A stretch of 64,000 nt of DNA from Algibacter pectinivorans (GTDB lineage Bacteria > Bacteroidota > Bacteroidia > Flavobacteriales > Flavobacteriaceae). Below the pieces are notes generated by a model. It worked only from the letters and a program-made list of their open reading frames with translations, had not been told where the DNA came from and did not search any database. The position numbers and the translations under genes are program-made. The stretch is from assembly GCF_900112595.1 (NCBI RefSeq), contig NZ_FOMI01000002.1, positions 326,690 to 390,689 of the forward strand, read 5' to 3'. Position 1 is the first letter of the stretch. Every line of letters begins with the position of its first letter. Shown piece after piece: positions 35,856-44,789 of the stretch.

Positions 35856-36062
35856 ATGATAATACAAAATAAAAGAATTTTTGCCTCAATCTTATTTGTA
35901 TTAATAAGTTTTGTTTGTGCAGCTCAGTCCGTTCCAGAGCCTCCAGTTCCAGGACCGCCACCACCAGTAGGTCTTCCTATTGATGGAGGAATCTTTGTAG
36001 GAGTAGTTTTTGCCTTAATATATGGTGGTAAAAAACTTTTGTCTTCTAGTAGACGTGGCTAA
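35856..36062 (+). CDS. small secreted protein with Pro-rich PIDGG segment and C-terminal membrane anchor
   Basis: 68 residues from ATG 35856. A signal peptide (about 1-25, ending VCAAQ) is followed by the Pro-rich PEPPVPGPPPPVGLPIDGG, a single hydrophobic segment (IFVGVVFALIYGG) and the basic tail KKLLSSSRRG. This order (short motif, TM helix, basic tail) is that of CTERM-type sorting signals. Flavobacterial small proteins with a PPPxGLPIDGG core are, as I recall, named PID-CTERM. If so, the whole mature protein is little more than a sorting tag. It has its own strong promoter. Function unknown. Confidence 0.7.
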   Translation: MIIQNKRIFASILFVLISFVCAAQSVPEPPVPGPPPPVGLPIDGGIFVGVVFALIYGGKKLLSSSRRG

Positions 36063-36069
36063 ATAGCTG

Positions 36070-36660
36070 TTATTTGTTTAAGCTAACAAGCTTTGCAACG
36101 TATTTTCCTAAAACATCAAACTCTAAGTTTACAAGCGTTCCAATTTTAAAAGTGTTAAAATTTGTATGCTCATAAGTGTATGGTATTATAGCCACACTAA
36201 AAGTATCTTTTTTAGAGTTTACTACAGTTAAACTTGTACCGTTAACCGTTATCGACCCTTTTTCAATAGTAATATTGTTTAATCCACTATCATATTTAAA
36301 TGTAAATACCCAGCTACCATTCTCTTCTTTAATTGCTATGCATTCGGCTGTTTGATCTACATGGCCCTGTACAATATGGCCATCTAACCTATCGCCAAGT
36401 TTCATAGCGCGTTCAAGATTTACCTTATCATTTACTTTAAGCGTTCCAATACTTGTTTTGTCAAGCGTTTCTTTTATTGCTGTTACCGTATATTCGTCGT
36501 TGTTTATTTTTACCACGGTTAAGCAAACCCCATTATGAGCCACGCTTTGGTCTATTTTAAGTTCAGGAGTAATGGTGCTTTTTATCGTTATATGAAGGTT
36601 TTCCAATTCGGTTTTTAAATCTGAAACCACACCAATATTTTCAATAATTCCTGTAAACAT
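36070..36660 (-). CDS. ribE: riboflavin synthase, alpha subunit
   Basis: 196 residues with two homologous barrel halves: MFTGIIENIGVVSDL / VAHNGVCLTVVKI and HIVQGHVDQTAECIAI / ITVNGTSLTVV. The MFTGI start and the GHVD and NG(V/T)(C/S)LTV repeats are diagnostic. It converts two molecules of 6,7-dimethyl-8-ribityllumazine into riboflavin and a pyrimidinedione. It is divergent from pdxA, with a shared 76-bp promoter region. Confidence 0.95.
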   Translation of the reverse strand: MFTGIIENIGVVSDLKTELENLHITIKSTITPELKIDQSVAHNGVCLTVVKINNDEYTVTAIKETLDKTSIGTLKVNDKVNLERAMKLGDRLDGHIVQGHVDQTAECIAIKEENGSWVFTFKYDSGLNNITIEKGSITVNGTSLTVVNSKKDTFSVAIIPYTYEHTNFNTFKIGTLVNLEFDVLGKYVAKLVSLNK

Positions 36661-36681
36661 AGTATTGTTTGTTTATTTGGT

Positions 36682-36689
36682 TAAATTTG
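36682..36689 (+). promoter_or_regulatory. Bacteroidota -7 promoter box for pdxA
   Basis: TAAATTTG lies 47 bp upstream of the pdxA ATG (36737). A TTG at 36665-36667 is only 14 bp away, shorter than usual, so the -33 part is uncertain. Confidence 0.4.
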
Positions 36690-36736
36690 CGCTTGTATAA
36701 GAATTTCAAAATTACAAACAAAAGTTGTCATTTCTA

Positions 36737-37789
36737 ATGAACGAAGAAGAAAATATAATTGTAGGTATATCTATAGGTGACTTAAATGGAATTGGCGGTG
36801 AAATTATTTTAAAAACTTTCGAAGACCCAAGGTTTTTAGATTTTTGCACACCCGTAATTTTTGCTTCGGCAAAAGCTATGACTTTTTTTAAATCGCATTT
36901 TAAGTCGGAAATTAATTTCAATATAATAAACAGTATTAGTCAAATAGTTCATAATAAAGTGAATGTTCTTAATTGTTGGAAAGAGCCTGTTAAAATAGAA
37001 TTTGGAAAAGAAGATATTAAAATCGGAAATTTTGCCATTAAATCTTTAGAAGCAGCAACAAAGGCCTTGAAAGAAAATGACATTCATGTTTTGGTAACGG
37101 CTCCTATTAACAAACATAATATACAGTCTGAAGATTTTAAATTCCCTGGACACACAGATTATTTAGCGCAGGAACTAGAAGGCGAAAGTTTAATGTTTAT
37201 GATTACAGATACGCTTAGGGTTGGTTTATTAACCGATCATGTACCTGTTAAAGATGTAGCTACTCATATAACTCCAGAATTAATTGAGCAAAAAATTAGT
37301 ACAGTTTATAATTCGCTTAAAAAAGATTTTAAAATAGAAAGACCAAAAATTGCTGTTTTGGGTATAAACCCGCATACGGGAGATAATGGTGTAATAGGTA
37401 CCGAAGATGACGATGTGCTAAGACCAACATTAAAAAAAATAAAGGATACAGGTAAATTAGTTTACGGTCCTTATGCTGCCGATAGTTTTTTTGGATCTAA
37501 CAATTACAAGAATTTTGATGCCATTATTGCATCGTACCACGATCAAGGTTTAATACCGTTTAAAACGCTGTCTTTTGGTCAAGGTGTTAACTATACTGCC
37601 GGATTAAGCAAGGTACGAACATCGCCAGATCACGGTACAGCCTACGAAATAGCAGGTAAAGGAGTAGCCGACGAAAATTCATTTAAGGAAGCAGTATTTA
37701 GTGCCATTAGTATTTATAGAAACAGGACGAGTTATGAACAACTCACTGCAAATCCACTAAAGAAAGCCCCTAGAAAAGTACATCGTTAA
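36737..37789 (+). CDS. pdxA: 4-hydroxythreonine-4-phosphate dehydrogenase
   Basis: 350 residues from ATG 36737; a TTG four codons earlier is less likely. PdxA landmarks are ISIGDLNGIGGEIILK, LVTAPINKHNI, FPGHTDYLA (metal-binding His), LTDHVPVKDV, LGINPHTGDNG and IASYHDQGLIPFK with the C-terminal metal-ligand His (SPDHGTAYEIAGKG). It oxidises 4-phosphohydroxy-L-threonine in pyridoxal-5-phosphate synthesis. It precedes the DUF177-rpmF-fabH group by 125 bp in the same direction. Confidence 0.95.
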   Translation: MNEEENIIVGISIGDLNGIGGEIILKTFEDPRFLDFCTPVIFASAKAMTFFKSHFKSEINFNIINSISQIVHNKVNVLNCWKEPVKIEFGKEDIKIGNFAIKSLEAATKALKENDIHVLVTAPINKHNIQSEDFKFPGHTDYLAQELEGESLMFMITDTLRVGLLTDHVPVKDVATHITPELIEQKISTVYNSLKKDFKIERPKIAVLGINPHTGDNGVIGTEDDDVLRPTLKKIKDTGKLVYGPYAADSFFGSNNYKNFDAIIASYHDQGLIPFKTLSFGQGVNYTAGLSKVRTSPDHGTAYEIAGKGVADENSFKEAVFSAISIYRNRTSYEQLTANPLKKAPRKVHR

Positions 37790-37884
37790 TTGGTTGATTA
37801 TTAGTTTAAAAGTTAATAAAAAGAGCGCTGTAAAAACATAATTAAAAAAATGTTGATAACTCGTGCTAGGTAAATAAAAATTTA

Positions 37885-37892
37885 TATATTTG
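37885..37892 (+). promoter_or_regulatory. Bacteroidota -7 promoter box for the DUF177-rpmF group
   Basis: TATATTTG lies 22 bp upstream of the ATG at 37915 in a gap of 125 bp. No well-spaced -33 TTG is present. Confidence 0.45.
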
Positions 37893-37914
37893 CAGGCTCA
37901 AAATAGATGCGGTT

Positions 37915-38454
37915 ATGAAGCTATTAAAAGAGTTTACAATCCCGTTTGTAGGATTAAAGGTAGGAAAACATCATTTTGAGTACAAAGTTGAGCAAGCGTT
38001 CTTTGAACATTTTGAGTATGAAGATTTTAATGACGTAAACATAAATGTTGATCTTGTTTTAGATAAAAAGTCAACATTATTAGAGTTACATTTTAAAATT
38101 TCTGGATGGGTTAATATAAACTGCGATTTAACAAACGAGCCGTTTAATCAACCTGTAGAAAATGAATTTGACTTGGTTGTTAAGTTTGGCGATGAGTATA
38201 ACGATGAAAATATTGATATTTTAATTTTACCTCATGGTACTTACGAAGTTAACATCCAGCAGTATATTTATGAATTAATTATACTTGCTGTACCAATAAA
38301 AAGAATTCATCCAGGAGTTGAAGATGGTACGTTAGATTCTGAAATACTTGATAAGTTAGAAGAATTAAGCCCAAAGCTTAAAGAGAAAAAAGAAAAAGAA
38401 GAGGATATCGATCCTCGTTGGAATACATTAAAGAAATTATTAACGGATAAATAA
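37915..38454 (+). CDS. DUF177 (YceD-like) protein
   Basis: 179 residues, acidic, without TM segments. The conserved family core lies at 40-125 (NVDLVLDKKSTLLELHF, SGWVNINCDLTNEPF, IDILILPHGTYEVNIQQYIYELIILAVP), with a charged C-terminal tail (EKKEKEEDIDPRWNTLKKLL). DUF177 members sit directly upstream of rpmF in many bacteria and have been linked to 23S rRNA or large-subunit assembly. Here it is 9 bp upstream of rpmF. Confidence 0.92.
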   Translation: MKLLKEFTIPFVGLKVGKHHFEYKVEQAFFEHFEYEDFNDVNINVDLVLDKKSTLLELHFKISGWVNINCDLTNEPFNQPVENEFDLVVKFGDEYNDENIDILILPHGTYEVNIQQYIYELIILAVPIKRIHPGVEDGTLDSEILDKLEELSPKLKEKKEKEEDIDPRWNTLKKLLTDK

Positions 38455-38463
38455 ACATATAAA

Positions 38464-38667
38464 ATGGCACATCCTAAAAGAAAAATCTCGAAAACAAGAA
38501 GAGATAAAAGAAGAACACATTACAAAGCAACTGCGCCACAGATTGCTACATGCCCAACAACAGGTGAGGCTCATTTATATCACAGAGCGCACTGGCATGA
38601 AGGAAAATTATACTACAGAGGTCAAGTGTTAATTGACAATTCTTCAGAAATTGAAAACGTAGCATAA
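38464..38667 (+). CDS. rpmF: 50S ribosomal protein L32
   Basis: 67 residues, very basic: [21 protein letters not shown] is the standard L32 N-terminus, followed by [16 protein letters not shown]. Only one Cys remains of the four-Cys zinc ribbon seen in some L32 forms, so this is the zinc-free type. It lies between the DUF177 gene and fabH, and a terminator follows, so fabH probably has its own promoter. Confidence 0.97.
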   Translation: MAHPKRKISKTRRDKRRTHYKATAPQIATCPTTGEAHLYHRAHWHEGKLYYRGQVLIDNSSEIENVA

Positions 38668-38688
38668 TTATATTATGCATGCATATAT

Positions 38689-38718
38689 AAAACGCTCATT
38701 TATGAGCGTTTTTTTTAT
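38689..38718 (+). terminator. terminator after rpmF
   Basis: An 11-bp perfect stem (AAAACGCTCAT / ATGAGCGTTTT) with a 2-nt loop and a T8 run. Confidence 0.9.
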
Positions 38719-38849
38719 GAAATACTTTTTCTAAATCACAAAAACGCGTAATTTGTATATTATTAGGCCAAAATTTAGTAGTTTTCATGAAATATTGGGC
38801 GGTTTTGTCCGAATTTTAGCCATTTTTTGGTCAAACAAACTTAAAAGGT

Positions 38850-39848
38850 ATGAGTAAAATTTCAGCAGCCATTACAGCTGTAGGCGCTTATGTGCCAGAA
38901 TATGTATTAACCAATCAAATTCTTGAAACTATGGTTGATACAAATGACGAATGGATTACCTCTAGAACAGGGATTAAAGAACGTCGCATTCTTAAAGATG
39001 ACGGAAAGGGAACATCGTACCTAGCTATAAAAGCGGCACAAGACTTAATTAATAAAAAAGGGTTAGACCCAAAAGAAATAGAGCTGGTTATTGTTGCAAC
39101 TGCAACACCCGATATGAAAGCCGCATCGACAGCATCTTATACGGCTTCAGAAATTGGAGCAACAAATGCTTTTTCTTTTGATATGGATGCTGCATGTTCA
39201 AGCTTTTTATTTGGTATGTCTGTAGCTGCAGGCTATATTGAATCTGGTCGCTATAAAAACGTATTGCTAATTGGAGCCGATAAAATGTCTTCTATAATTA
39301 ATTATAAAGACAGAGCAACATGTATTATTTTTGGCGACGGAGCAGGAGCAGTTTTATTCGAAGCTAACACCGAAAACTTAGGACTTCAAGATGAGTATTT
39401 GAGAAGTGATGGTACAGGAAGAGAATTTTTACAAGCCACTTATGGGGGCTCATCTTTTAAATTAACAGCCGAAATTCTAGAACAAGGCGGCCAATATGCT
39501 TTTCAAGAAGGACGAACAGTATTTAAAAATGCGGTATTTAATATGGCTGATGCTGCCGCTAAAATTCTAGAGCGAAATAATTTAACAAAAGATTCTGTGG
39601 ATTGGTTGGCTGCCCATCAAGCAAATAAGCGTATAATTGATGCTACGGCACAACGAATTGAACTAGAGGATAGTAAGGTGATGATGAACATACAAAAATA
39701 TGGAAATACAACATCTGCTACTTTGCCTTTACTTATAAATGATTACGAATCGCAACTTAAAAAAGGAGATAATGTTATATTTGCAGCTTTTGGAGGAGGA
39801 TTCAATTGGGGAGCCATTTATTTAAAATGGGCCTATAATTCAAAATAA
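38850..39848 (+). CDS. fabH: 3-oxoacyl-ACP synthase III
   Basis: 332 residues, thiolase fold. The catalytic triad is visible: C116 in DMDAACSSFLFG, His in DWLAAHQANKRI and Asn in KYGNTTSATLP. It condenses acetyl-CoA (or branched-chain acyl-CoA, common in Bacteroidota) with malonyl-ACP to start fatty-acid synthesis. It is followed by accB and accC, so chain initiation and malonyl-CoA supply are encoded together. Confidence 0.96.
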   Translation: MSKISAAITAVGAYVPEYVLTNQILETMVDTNDEWITSRTGIKERRILKDDGKGTSYLAIKAAQDLINKKGLDPKEIELVIVATATPDMKAASTASYTASEIGATNAFSFDMDAACSSFLFGMSVAAGYIESGRYKNVLLIGADKMSSIINYKDRATCIIFGDGAGAVLFEANTENLGLQDEYLRSDGTGREFLQATYGGSSFKLTAEILEQGGQYAFQEGRTVFKNAVFNMADAAAKILERNNLTKDSVDWLAAHQANKRIIDATAQRIELEDSKVMMNIQKYGNTTSATLPLLINDYESQLKKGDNVIFAAFGGGFNWGAIYLKWAYNSK

Positions 39849-39873
39849 TAACCACTAACTAATTAGTAATAAT

Positions 39874-40356
39874 ATGGATATTAAAGAGATTCAAAACTTA
39901 ATTAAATTTGTTGCCAAATCTGGTGCAAGTGAGGTTAAACTAGAAATGGACGATATAAAAATCACCATTAGAACAGGATCAGATTCAGATACTACAATCG
40001 TACATCAGGTTCCTGCAGCTCAACTACAACCACAACCCGTTATTTCTGCAGCACCAGTTACCGAAGCACCAGCTCCAGCAGCAGCAGCAGCTCCTGCAGC
40101 TTCAGAAGACTCAAAATATATTACAATCAAATCACCTATAATTGGTACTTTTTATAGAAAACCAGCTCCAGATAAACCTTTATTTGTAGAGGTAGGTCAA
40201 ACTATTGGAGAAGGTGATGTACTTTGCGTTATTGAAGCCATGAAACTGTTCAACGAAATTGAATCTGAAGTTTCAGGAAAAATAGTTAAAATTTTAGTAG
40301 ACGATTCTTCTCCGGTAGAATTCGATCAACCATTATTTTTAGTAGACCCATCATAA
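39874..40356 (+). CDS. accB: acetyl-CoA carboxylase biotin carboxyl carrier protein
   Basis: 160 residues. A short N-terminal dimerising region, a Pro/Ala-rich flexible linker (about 45-78) and a biotinyl domain with [13 protein letters not shown], where K124 is the biotinylated Lys. It carries carboxybiotin between AccC and the carboxyltransferase. It starts 25 bp after fabH and is followed by accC. Confidence 0.96.
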   Translation: MDIKEIQNLIKFVAKSGASEVKLEMDDIKITIRTGSDSDTTIVHQVPAAQLQPQPVISAAPVTEAPAPAAAAAPAASEDSKYITIKSPIIGTFYRKPAPDKPLFVEVGQTIGEGDVLCVIEAMKLFNEIESEVSGKIVKILVDDSSPVEFDQPLFLVDPS

Positions 40357-40364
40357 CCTATTAA

Positions 40365-40420
40365 AAATTCCAATAAACAAATCTCTAAATCCAATATTTG
40401 GAATTTGGCGGTTGGAATTT
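40365..40420 (+). repeat. AAATTCCAA inverted repeats in the accB-accC spacer
   Basis: AAATTCCAA (40365-40373) faces two copies of its complement, TTGGAATTT, at 40399-40407 and 40412-40420. Two alternative hairpins could form in the 85-nt leader between accB and accC. Possible mRNA processing or stability element; function unknown. Confidence 0.4.
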
Positions 40421-40441
40421 GTAATTTTTAATTTAAAAGGT

Positions 40442-41794
40442 ATGTTTAAAAAAATATTAATAGCCAATAGAGGAGAAATAGCACTTCGTGTTATTAGAAC
40501 CTGTAAAGAAATGGGCATAAAAACGGTGGCAGTATACTCTACAGCCGACGAATCTAGTTTGCATGTTAAATTTGCCGACGAAGCCGTTTGTATAGGACCA
40601 CCAGCAAGTAGTGAGTCGTATTTAAAAATGTCTAATATTATATCTGCAGCAGAAATTACCAATGCAGATGCCATTCATCCAGGTTATGGATTCCTATCAG
40701 AAAACGCTAAATTTTCAAAAATTTGTGAAGAGCACGGTATAAAATTTATCGGAGCATCTCCAGAAATGATTGATAGAATGGGAGATAAGGCAAATGCCAA
40801 AGAAACCATGAAAGCTGCCGGAGTACCATGTGTACCAGGTAGTGATGGCGTAATCAAAGATTTCGAAGAATGTAAAAAATTAGCCGAGGAAACCGGCTAT
40901 CCAGTTATGCTTAAAGCTTCTGCCGGTGGTGGAGGTAAAGGTATGCGTGGTGTTTTTAAACCAGAAAATCTTAAAGACGCTTGGGATTCTGCAAGACAAG
41001 AATCTAAAGCAGCCTTTGGAAACGACGATATGTATATGGAAAAGCTTATTGAAGAGCCAAGACATATCGAAATTCAAATTGTAGGCGATTCTAACGGAAA
41101 AGCCTGTCATTTATCAGAAAGAGATTGCTCTGTACAACGTCGTCACCAAAAATTAACTGAAGAAGTACCATCGCCATTCATGACTACGGCACTTCGTAAA
41201 AAAATGGGTGAAGCAGCAGTAAAAGCAGCAGAATATATTAAGTATGAAGGGGCAGGAACAGTGGAGTTTTTAGTTGATAAACACCGTAATTTCTACTTTA
41301 TGGAAATGAATACACGTATCCAAGTAGAGCACCCAATTACGGAGCAAGTTATCGATTTCGATTTAATTCGCGAGCAAATTCTTGTAGCCGCTGGCGTGCC
41401 AATTTCGGGTAAAAACTATACGCCAAAACTGCATTCTATCGAATGTAGAATTAATGCCGAAGATCCGTTTAATGATTTCAGACCATCACCAGGTATGATA
41501 ACAACATTACACGCTCCAGGAGGTCATGGTGTACGTTTAGATACACATGTTTACGCAGGATATGCCATTCCGCCAAACTACGATTCTATGATTGCGAAGT
41601 TAATTACAACAGCGCAAACTAGAGAAGAAGCCATTAATAAAATGAAACGTGCTTTAGACGAGTTCGTTATAGAAGGCATTAAAACAACTATTCCATTCCA
41701 TAGACAATTAATGGATCATCCAGATTATATATCAGGAAACTATACCACTAAGTTTATGGAAGATTTTGTAATGGAAAAGCAAGTTGAAGAATAA
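40442..41794 (+). CDS. accC: acetyl-CoA carboxylase, biotin carboxylase subunit
   Basis: 450 residues from ATG 40442, giving the standard start [20 protein letters not shown]; a longer frame from 40412 would run through the hairpin region. ATP-grasp features are [15 protein letters not shown] (glycine-rich loop), [35 protein letters not shown] and RINAEDP. It carboxylates biotin on AccB with ATP and bicarbonate. It is the last gene of the group and is closed by a strong terminator. Confidence 0.97.
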   Translation: MFKKILIANRGEIALRVIRTCKEMGIKTVAVYSTADESSLHVKFADEAVCIGPPASSESYLKMSNIISAAEITNADAIHPGYGFLSENAKFSKICEEHGIKFIGASPEMIDRMGDKANAKETMKAAGVPCVPGSDGVIKDFEECKKLAEETGYPVMLKASAGGGGKGMRGVFKPENLKDAWDSARQESKAAFGNDDMYMEKLIEEPRHIEIQIVGDSNGKACHLSERDCSVQRRHQKLTEEVPSPFMTTALRKKMGEAAVKAAEYIKYEGAGTVEFLVDKHRNFYFMEMNTRIQVEHPITEQVIDFDLIREQILVAAGVPISGKNYTPKLHSIECRINAEDPFNDFRPSPGMITTLHAPGGHGVRLDTHVYAGYAIPPNYDSMIAKLITTAQTREEAINKMKRALDEFVIEGIKTTIPFHRQLMDHPDYISGNYTTKFMEDFVMEKQVEE

Positions 41795-41801
41795 ATAAAT
41801 G

Positions 41802-41831
41802 AAACTCCGGAAGTAATTCCGGAGTTTTTTT
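41802..41831 (+). terminator. terminator after accC
   Basis: An 11-bp perfect stem (AAACTCCGGAA / TTCCGGAGTTT) with a GTAA loop and T run, 7 bp after the stop codon. Confidence 0.92.
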
Positions 41832-42045
41832 GTTCCAACCTTTATATTTACTCTATGTTTATACTTGATAACACACCTTGTTTTCGATACTATTTTTATT
41901 TTTTATTTTAGTAGAATTATTTGATTTACTACACAAAACTTAATACTCGAACACTATATAACTTTTTTGTACTTATAAATTTGAGTAATTTTCAAAATAT
42001 TAAAATCAAATAATCTAGCATGCTCAGGAATTAGTATATTTACGC

Positions 42046-42801
42046 ATGCAAATTCCAAAAGGGAAAAAAATATATTTCGCCTCAGATAATCATTTAGGTG
42101 CACCAACCAAAGCGGCTTCTTTTCCTCGCGAAAAAAAGTTTGTAGCTTGGTTAGACGAAGTTAAACACGATGCTGCAGCCATATTTCTTTTAGGCGATTT
42201 ATTCGATTTCTGGATGGAGTTTAAAACCGTAATACCAAAAGGCTTTACAAGAACCTTTGGTAAACTTGCCGAAATTAGCGATTCTGGAATTCCTATTTAC
42301 TATTTTGTGGGTAATCATGACCTTTGGATGAATGGCTATTTTGAAGAAGAACTAAATATACCCGTATACCATAAACCAAAAGAATTCACCTTTAACAACA
42401 AAACCTTTTTTATAGGTCATGGCGATGGTTTAGGCCCTGGAGACAAAGGCTATAAACGTATGAAAAAGGTATTTACAAACCCATTTTGTAAATGGCTGTT
42501 TAGGTGGTTGCACCCAGATTTAGGCGTACGAATGGCACAACACTTATCGGTAAAAAACAAACTTATTTCTGGCGACGACGATGCAAAATTTCTTGGTGAG
42601 GATAACGAATGGCTCGTGCAATACTGCAAAAGAAAACTAGAAGACAAACATCGCGATTTTTTTGTATTTGGTCACAGACATTTACCTTTAAATATCGACC
42701 TTAACGATACGTCAAAATATATTAACCTAGGCGATTGGATTCAGTATTACACCTATGGCGTTTTCGATGGCGAAAACATGGAACTTAAAGAGTATAAGTA
42801 A
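42046..42801 (+). CDS. UDP-2,3-diacylglucosamine diphosphatase (LpxH-like)
   Basis: 251 residues, calcineurin-like metallophosphoesterase. Metal motifs are in order: DNHLG (D and H), LLGDLFDFW, VGNHDLWM, GHGDGLG and FGHRHLPLN. LpxH-specific residues include the basic KGYKRMKK lid. It cleaves UDP-2,3-diacylglucosamine to lipid X in lipid A synthesis at the inner membrane. A TATATTTAC sequence just upstream may be the promoter -7 box. It is convergent with the next gene, 1 bp apart. Confidence 0.87.
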   Translation: MQIPKGKKIYFASDNHLGAPTKAASFPREKKFVAWLDEVKHDAAAIFLLGDLFDFWMEFKTVIPKGFTRTFGKLAEISDSGIPIYYFVGNHDLWMNGYFEEELNIPVYHKPKEFTFNNKTFFIGHGDGLGPGDKGYKRMKKVFTNPFCKWLFRWLHPDLGVRMAQHLSVKNKLISGDDDAKFLGEDNEWLVQYCKRKLEDKHRDFFVFGHRHLPLNIDLNDTSKYINLGDWIQYYTYGVFDGENMELKEYK

Positions 42802-42802
42802 G

Positions 42803-43456
42803 CTATTTCAATAAAGCTTCAAAGGTTAATAAATCTACTTTACCATCAGGAAACAGTCCGTTTTTTTCTTCAAACGATAAAATCGCATCTCGTGTAATGG
42901 TTTTGTATAAGCCATCAACAGGAATATCAAAACCGTTTTTTACCAATAGCTTTTGAAGTTCATAAACGAAAACACTTTTTTGCCCAACCCTTAACTCAGA
43001 GATATTATCATTAAAAAGGGCTATTAATTTACTTTGTACTTTTTCTTTTTCAAATTCAGCTATACTGATACCTTTGGTTTCTAACAACTTAATATTAGCA
43101 TTGGTTAAGCCACTATCTTTTAAAGTTTTAGATTTTACTAATTGATCTTCATAAAACTTTACAGCACCCAGTTTGTCTGTATATTTAGAAATAGCCGCTA
43201 ATTCCTCTTCATCATCACTATCCGAGTTTCTTACATCTATGCCATTTGCACTCCATTGCGTAATTACATGTCCATTTAAATCTTCAACGGCCTTGTAATA
43301 ATTCAATAAAAAAGACCTGTCATGGTAATTTAAATCAATATTTTTATTTGTAACATACTCATACTCTGGAGGCGTAAAACGCTTGTGTTCCTTATAGATA
43401 TTGTAACCTATAGCCAACACAATAATAACCAGTAAAAATATGATAATCTGTTTCAT
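42803..43456 (-). CDS. membrane-anchored peptidoglycan-binding domain protein
   Basis: 217 residues. A single N-terminal TM helix (IIIFLLVIIVLAIGYNIY) is followed by a helical extracytoplasmic region and a C-terminal PG_binding_1 three-helix domain at about 155-217 (LRVGQKSVFVYELQKLL, VDGLYKTITRDAILSFEEKNG). It is predicted to be anchored in the inner membrane and to touch the cell wall. No hydrolase motif is present. Its start lies 45 bp before the stop of the MFS gene on the same strand. Confidence 0.8.
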   Translation of the reverse strand: MKQIIIFLLVIIVLAIGYNIYKEHKRFTPPEYEYVTNKNIDLNYHDRSFLLNYYKAVEDLNGHVITQWSANGIDVRNSDSDDEEELAAISKYTDKLGAVKFYEDQLVKSKTLKDSGLTNANIKLLETKGISIAEFEKEKVQSKLIALFNDNISELRVGQKSVFVYELQKLLVKNGFDIPVDGLYKTITRDAILSFEEKNGLFPDGKVDLLTFEALLK

Positions 43457-43501
43457 TTTTTATCTTCGTTTTGTTAGCGTAAATATAATTAAAGAAAATA
43501 A

Positions 43502-44770
43502 CTATAGTAATGTTTTATTTTCCTCTATATCGGCAGTTAAATCTAAATCTCGCAGTACAGGGTTTTTTATTCCAATGGCGATAACAGTAATCAAGGTCAT
43601 AATACCACCAAAAACTACAGCAGCAACGGGCCCCATTAATTTAGCGGCCACACCACTTTCAACCGCTCCCAATTCATTAGAAGACCCTACAAACATAGAA
43701 TTGACCGAAGACACTCGACCACGCATTTCGTCTGGCGTTTTTAACTGTAATATAGTTTGACGAATTACCATAGAAATGCCATCGGCTGCACCACTAATAA
43801 ACAACATTAAAACACTTACCCAAAAAACAGACGACAAGCCAAAACCTATCATGCTTAAACCAAATATAAAAATTGAAACAAGCAGTTTTTTACCCGTATT
43901 TTTACTTATAGGAATGTAGGTAGTAACAAACATGGTAATAATGCTTCCGAAAGATATTGATGCATTTAAAATACCTAAACCTTGGCTTCCTACCTTTAAA
44001 ACATCTTGTGCAAAAATGACTAATATGGCAACAGTACCACCAAATAACACCGCAATCATATCTAAAGATAAAGCGCCTAGTATCGCTTTGTTATGAAATA
44101 CAAATAAAATACCCGCCTTTAAACTTTCTTTTACCGGTTCTCCAATTTTCTTATTTAAAATAGGCTTCCTTTTTATTAAAAAAGTTAATAAAAACGCAAT
44201 AACTACTAAAATAAATACAACACATAGGGTATTTGGAACACCCATCCAACTAATAAAAAACCCTCCAAAAAGCGCACCTAAAACCGCTGCCGTTTTCCAG
44301 GTACTCGTGCTCCATGTGGCCGCATTAGGATGTATGTTTTTAGGAACAATTAAAGCTATTAAAGAGAAAATAACAGGCCCAAAGAAGGAGCGCAAAAACC
44401 CACCAAAAAACACAAGTGCATAAATTGAATATAAAATATAGTTTGTGGACCAAGTCGTTATTACCATATTGGTTGTTAATAAAAAAAGGCCTAAACTAAT
44501 TAGAGAAAAAGCAGCTATACAAACCGCTAATAGGTTTCGTTTCTCTTTTTGATCTACAATATGACCAGAAAATGGCGCCATAAAAAAAGCTGGAATAAAC
44601 TCGCAAGCTCCTATTAAGGCTAAACTCCAAGGGTCCTTTGTTAAGCTATATACTTGCCACTCTATTACAATAAATTGCATAGACCAACCAAAAACTAAAA
44701 ACAATCGAAGCAATAAAAATATATTAAACTCCTTTATGCGTAGTGCCGCATAGGGGTCGGTTTTAGCCAT
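43502..44770 (-). CDS. MFS transporter
   Basis: 422 residues with about 12 TM segments in two halves. The MFS motif A-like loop is GHIVDQKEKRNLL after TM2, and its equivalent KNTGKKLL appears in the second half. The C-terminal tail is short and acidic. It resembles the enterobactin-exporter/MdfA-like efflux group (MFS_3), so drug or metabolite export is possible, but the substrate cannot be named. It ends near the peptidoglycan-binding gene; recJ lies upstream with a 19-bp gap and may be co-transcribed. Confidence 0.9.
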   Translation of the reverse strand: MAKTDPYAALRIKEFNIFLLLRLFLVFGWSMQFIVIEWQVYSLTKDPWSLALIGACEFIPAFFMAPFSGHIVDQKEKRNLLAVCIAAFSLISLGLFLLTTNMVITTWSTNYILYSIYALVFFGGFLRSFFGPVIFSLIALIVPKNIHPNAATWSTSTWKTAAVLGALFGGFFISWMGVPNTLCVVFILVVIAFLLTFLIKRKPILNKKIGEPVKESLKAGILFVFHNKAILGALSLDMIAVLFGGTVAILVIFAQDVLKVGSQGLGILNASISFGSIITMFVTTYIPISKNTGKKLLVSIFIFGLSMIGFGLSSVFWVSVLMLFISGAADGISMVIRQTILQLKTPDEMRGRVSSVNSMFVGSSNELGAVESGVAAKLMGPVAAVVFGGIMTLITVIAIGIKNPVLRDLDLTADIEENKTLL

Positions 44771-44789
44771 AATTAAGTTTTAAAATCTA

